Source: Methanobacteriota archaeon (GTDB lineage Archaea > Thermoplasmatota > Poseidoniia > Poseidoniales > Poseidoniaceae). Taken from it: a DNA stretch of 7,351 nt. The notes beneath the pieces were generated by a model. That model was given only the letters and a program-made list of their open reading frames with translations. It was not told the origin of the DNA and ran no database searches. Location of the stretch: the NCBI GenBank assembly GCA_029979405.1, contig JAPOHM010000066.1, positions 1-7,351 on the forward strand. The letters are read 5' to 3'. Below, in pieces: positions 5,814 to 7,351 of the stretch. The position numbers and the translations under genes are program-made. Every line of letters begins with the position of its first letter. Within the stretch, counting starts at the first letter, position 1.

Positions 5814-6404
5814 TCATTCTATCGATAAAACAACATCTGCGAATAGTTTAGCAATAGATTTGTTATGGGTTACTAATATCGCGGGACAGCCTCTTTTCTT
5901 CAATAAATCTCTAACATCCCTTGCCAACTTTTCGGATAAATCATCATCCAACGAACTGAATGGCTCATCAAGCAGTAGTACTGATGGGTTCGCTAATAGT
6001 GCTCTAGCAAGTGCTACTCTTTGCCCTTCGCCTCCTGATAATGTGTCTACTCCTCTCTTTTCGAATCCAGGCAAGCCAACTTCAGTTAGTGCAGTTGAGA
6101 CATCAGCTTGCTTATCGCCTAATTTCAGATTTCTTTCAACGTTTAGATGGGGGTATAGGACTGGTCTTTGGAAAATCAAACCAATTCCTCTTTCTTCTGG
6201 TAGCATTTTTGTTATGTCTAAATCACTTAGCAAGATTTGCCCTTCATCTAATTTCTCTAATCCGCAAATACAACGCAATAGTGTGGTTTTTCCACAACCA
6301 CTTGGCCCAGTTATCGCAACGATTTGACCGGCATCTAGGTCGAGGTCAAATTTGTCAAACAAGTTCTTCTCAAAGGCTTTTGATAGCCCGATACATCTCA
6401 ACAT
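5814..6404 (-). CDS. ABC transporter ATPase, ThiQ/FbpC/PotA-type, short form
   Basis: A 196-residue cytoplasmic ATPase that should power the permease encoded just upstream. All core motifs are present: Walker A GPSGCGKTT (33-41), Q-loop FQRP (Q79), signature LSGGEGQ (122-128), Walker B VLLLDEP (142-148), D-loop SSLD (150-153) and H-loop VTHN (H180). The segment EERGIGLIFQRPVLYPHLNV is typical of the thiamine/iron/polyamine/sulfate importer subfamily. The protein stops soon after the H-loop, so it lacks the C-terminal TOBE regulatory domain of FbpC/PotA/ModC and is slightly shorter even than ThiQ (about 230 residues). The ATG shares one base with the permease stop (TGATG), and GGGGGT lies 8 bases upstream, so the two subunits are translationally coupled. 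The substrate is not proven; thiamine or ferric iron are the best guesses. Confidence 0.9.
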   Translation of the reverse strand: MLRCIGLSKAFEKNLFDKFDLDLDAGQIVAITGPSGCGKTTLLRCICGLEKLDEGQILLSDLDITKMLPEERGIGLIFQRPVLYPHLNVERNLKLGDKQADVSTALTEVGLPGFEKRGVDTLSGGEGQRVALARALLANPSVLLLDEPFSSLDDDLSEKLARDVRDLLKKRGCPAILVTHNKSIAKLFADVVLSIE

Positions 6405-7351
6405 CAGAACATACCCCCGTCTCTTTTTGGTCGGAATTTTTCACTAGAAATAAACAAAATTAATGCAATCAACATTAGGACTGAAGATACCGCGTTAGCA
6501 GCAGGTGGAACTAGTGGTTCATTGTAGGGAAAAGCGCGGATAGAGTCAATCATTACAGGGAGAGTTGTCCAATCCGAATTTCTAGTCACTACCCAAGACG
6601 CACCAAATTCACCAAGTGACATTGCAATTGTGAAAATTGCTGCAACTAGGATTGAACCTCTAAGCATTGGGAGTTTAATTAAAAAAAATCTCTTAATTTT
6701 CGACATTCCCAAAGTTTGTCCACACTCGTCATATTTCGCATCAAAAGATCTCATTGCTGGAAGTATTATCCTCACAACAAAAGGTGTTGTTATCATAATG
6801 TGGGCGATAACTGGAGTAAACCATATTGAATAGAAGAACTCTGGGTTTATCTTTATCATTCCTAACATCACGCCTAATCCTATCATAACACTAGAAACTG
6901 CAAATGGAAGCATGGTAAAAACATCTAGAATCCGTGCTAGGCGCGGAGAGTTTTCTTCTAGGTCATTTATTGTTTGAGCTAAAGTCCAACCTAGAGGCAG
7001 AGCAATCATAAGGCAAATCAAGGCATAACCAATCGAATTGTACAAAGCATCCCACCCTGAAGGCAGTGAATTAGTTGCTGAGAATGCGTAGCTCCATCCT
7101 TCGGTGCTCCAGTATGTCCTTGAACCATCGAGATTAGTCTCAGTGACCCTAAATGAAGAGACAATTAGGGTTGCCAAAGGTATTACTGCAAAACAAATTG
7201 CTGGAATGATTACCAACCAACCCGCGTTGTTTTTTGTTTTCACAATCTTTTCATTAGCAGCTGGTAGTAGACTCTGCCTTCTGTTTTGTAACCAGGTCAT
7301 TAACCAAAGTGAGAATAATAGAACTGTAAATTGGATTAGTGAAGAACCTAG
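6404..7351 (-). CDS. ABC importer permease, ThiP/FbpB-type two-domain protein, N-terminal half missing at window edge
   Basis: 315 residues are visible. The reading frame is open to base 7351, with LGSSLIQFTVLLFSLWL before the Met at 7300. That run is hydrophobic and leads into WLQNRRQ, the usual end of the first half of a fused two-domain permease, so the Met is internal. The visible half has about seven helices, including one at about 45-68. The EAA loop is YDECGQTLGMSKIKRFFLIKLP, given here in two parts: YDECGQTLGMS and KIKRFFLIKLP. It contacts the ATPase. The later run SLGEFGASWVV, then DWTTLPVMI and a final helix before the charged tail, resembles ThiP and the related iron permeases. It forms the membrane channel of a binding-protein-dependent importer; the binding-protein gene is expected upstream, beyond 7351. 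It overlaps the ATPase start by one base. Confidence 0.88.
   Translation of the reverse strand, partial: LGSSLIQFTVLLFSLWLMTWLQNRRQSLLPAANEKIVKTKNNAGWLVIIPAICFAVIPLATLIVSSFRVTETNLDGSRTYWSTEGWSYAFSATNSLPSGWDALYNSIGYALICLMIALPLGWTLAQTINDLEENSPRLARILDVFTMLPFAVSSVMIGLGVMLGMIKINPEFFYSIWFTPVIAHIMITTPFVVRIILPAMRSFDAKYDECGQTLGMSKIKRFFLIKLPMLRGSILVAAIFTIAMSLGEFGASWVVTRNSDWTTLPVMIDSIRAFPYNEPLVPPAANAVSSVLMLIALILFISSEKFRPKRDGGMF
6413..6418 (-). promoter_or_regulatory. Ribosome binding site of the ABC ATPase
   Basis: The minus strand reads GGGGGT, 8 bases before the ATG at 6404 and inside the last codons of the permease. It is a partial match to the GGAGGTGA consensus, and with the TGATG overlap it indicates coupled translation. 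Confidence 0.45.

Noticed and set aside
5785..6463. Two plus-strand open frames (180 and 150 residues) opposite the ABC ATPase.
   Set aside because: They are antisense to a gene with all ABC catalytic motifs. Their products are Ser/Leu-rich without any motif or plausible ribosome site.
6681..6688. A8 run (T8 on the coding strand) as a poly-T terminator or frameshift point.
   Set aside because: It lies within the permease EAA region, where the reading frame and protein motif are intact on both sides.
7298..7300. ATG as the true start of the ABC permease.
   Set aside because: The frame continues upstream with a hydrophobic helix leading into the RR-containing linker typical of fused two-domain permeases, so this Met is internal.
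1..7351. CRISPR arrays, tRNA/rRNA genes, insertion sequences and phage genes.
   Set aside because: None was seen. There are no regularly spaced repeats, no transposase or integrase motif and no RNA gene signature, and the window is almost fully covered by ordinary protein genes.

Overview
This window reads as a piece of an archaeal genome, most likely a marine planktonic Thermoplasmatota lineage such as Marine Group II/III (Poseidoniales-like). The lineage is an inference. It rests on two archaellin-type precursors with the GIGxxIVF / GISxxIVF class III signature, Shine-Dalgarno sites of the GAGGTGA type, TATA-like boxes close to starts, secreted proteins rich in N-glycosylation sequons, an AT-leaning composition and tight gene packing. 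No rRNA or tRNA is present to fix the taxonomy.

Layout: nine protein genes fill nearly the whole window, and two run off its ends. 1-1239 (+) is the 3' part of a thioredoxin-like/CcdA membrane fusion. 1240-2438 (-) is a tandem pair of archaellin-like genes whose last stop codon abuts the stop of the CcdA gene with no spacer. A 124-base divergent promoter region (2439-2562) separates the archaellins from a secreted lipoprotein gene (2563-3309, +). The lipoprotein gene overlaps a convergent PAP2-type phosphatase gene (3297-4034, -) by 13 bases. Upstream of the PAP2 gene on the minus strand are an SPFH/band 7-like coiled-coil protein (4111-5226), a small unrecognised helical protein (5231-5767) whose gene is only 3 bases short of touching it once the stop-to-start gap of 4 bases is counted, an ABC ATPase (5814-6404) and the C-terminal half of a ThiP/FbpB-type ABC permease (6404-7351, cut by the window edge).

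Functional themes: thiol-disulfide chemistry outside the membrane (Trx-CcdA) next to two cell-surface filament subunits that share a cysteine pair; a membrane/lipid neighbourhood (PAP2, SPFH); and an importer of the thiamine/iron/anion class. The least understood part is the SPFH plus helical-protein pair. The most unusual protein architecture is the roughly 90-residue, sequon-rich insertion in the thioredoxin-like domain of the first gene. The only non-coding stretches are 2439-2562, 4035-4110 and 5768-5813. None exceeds 300 bases.
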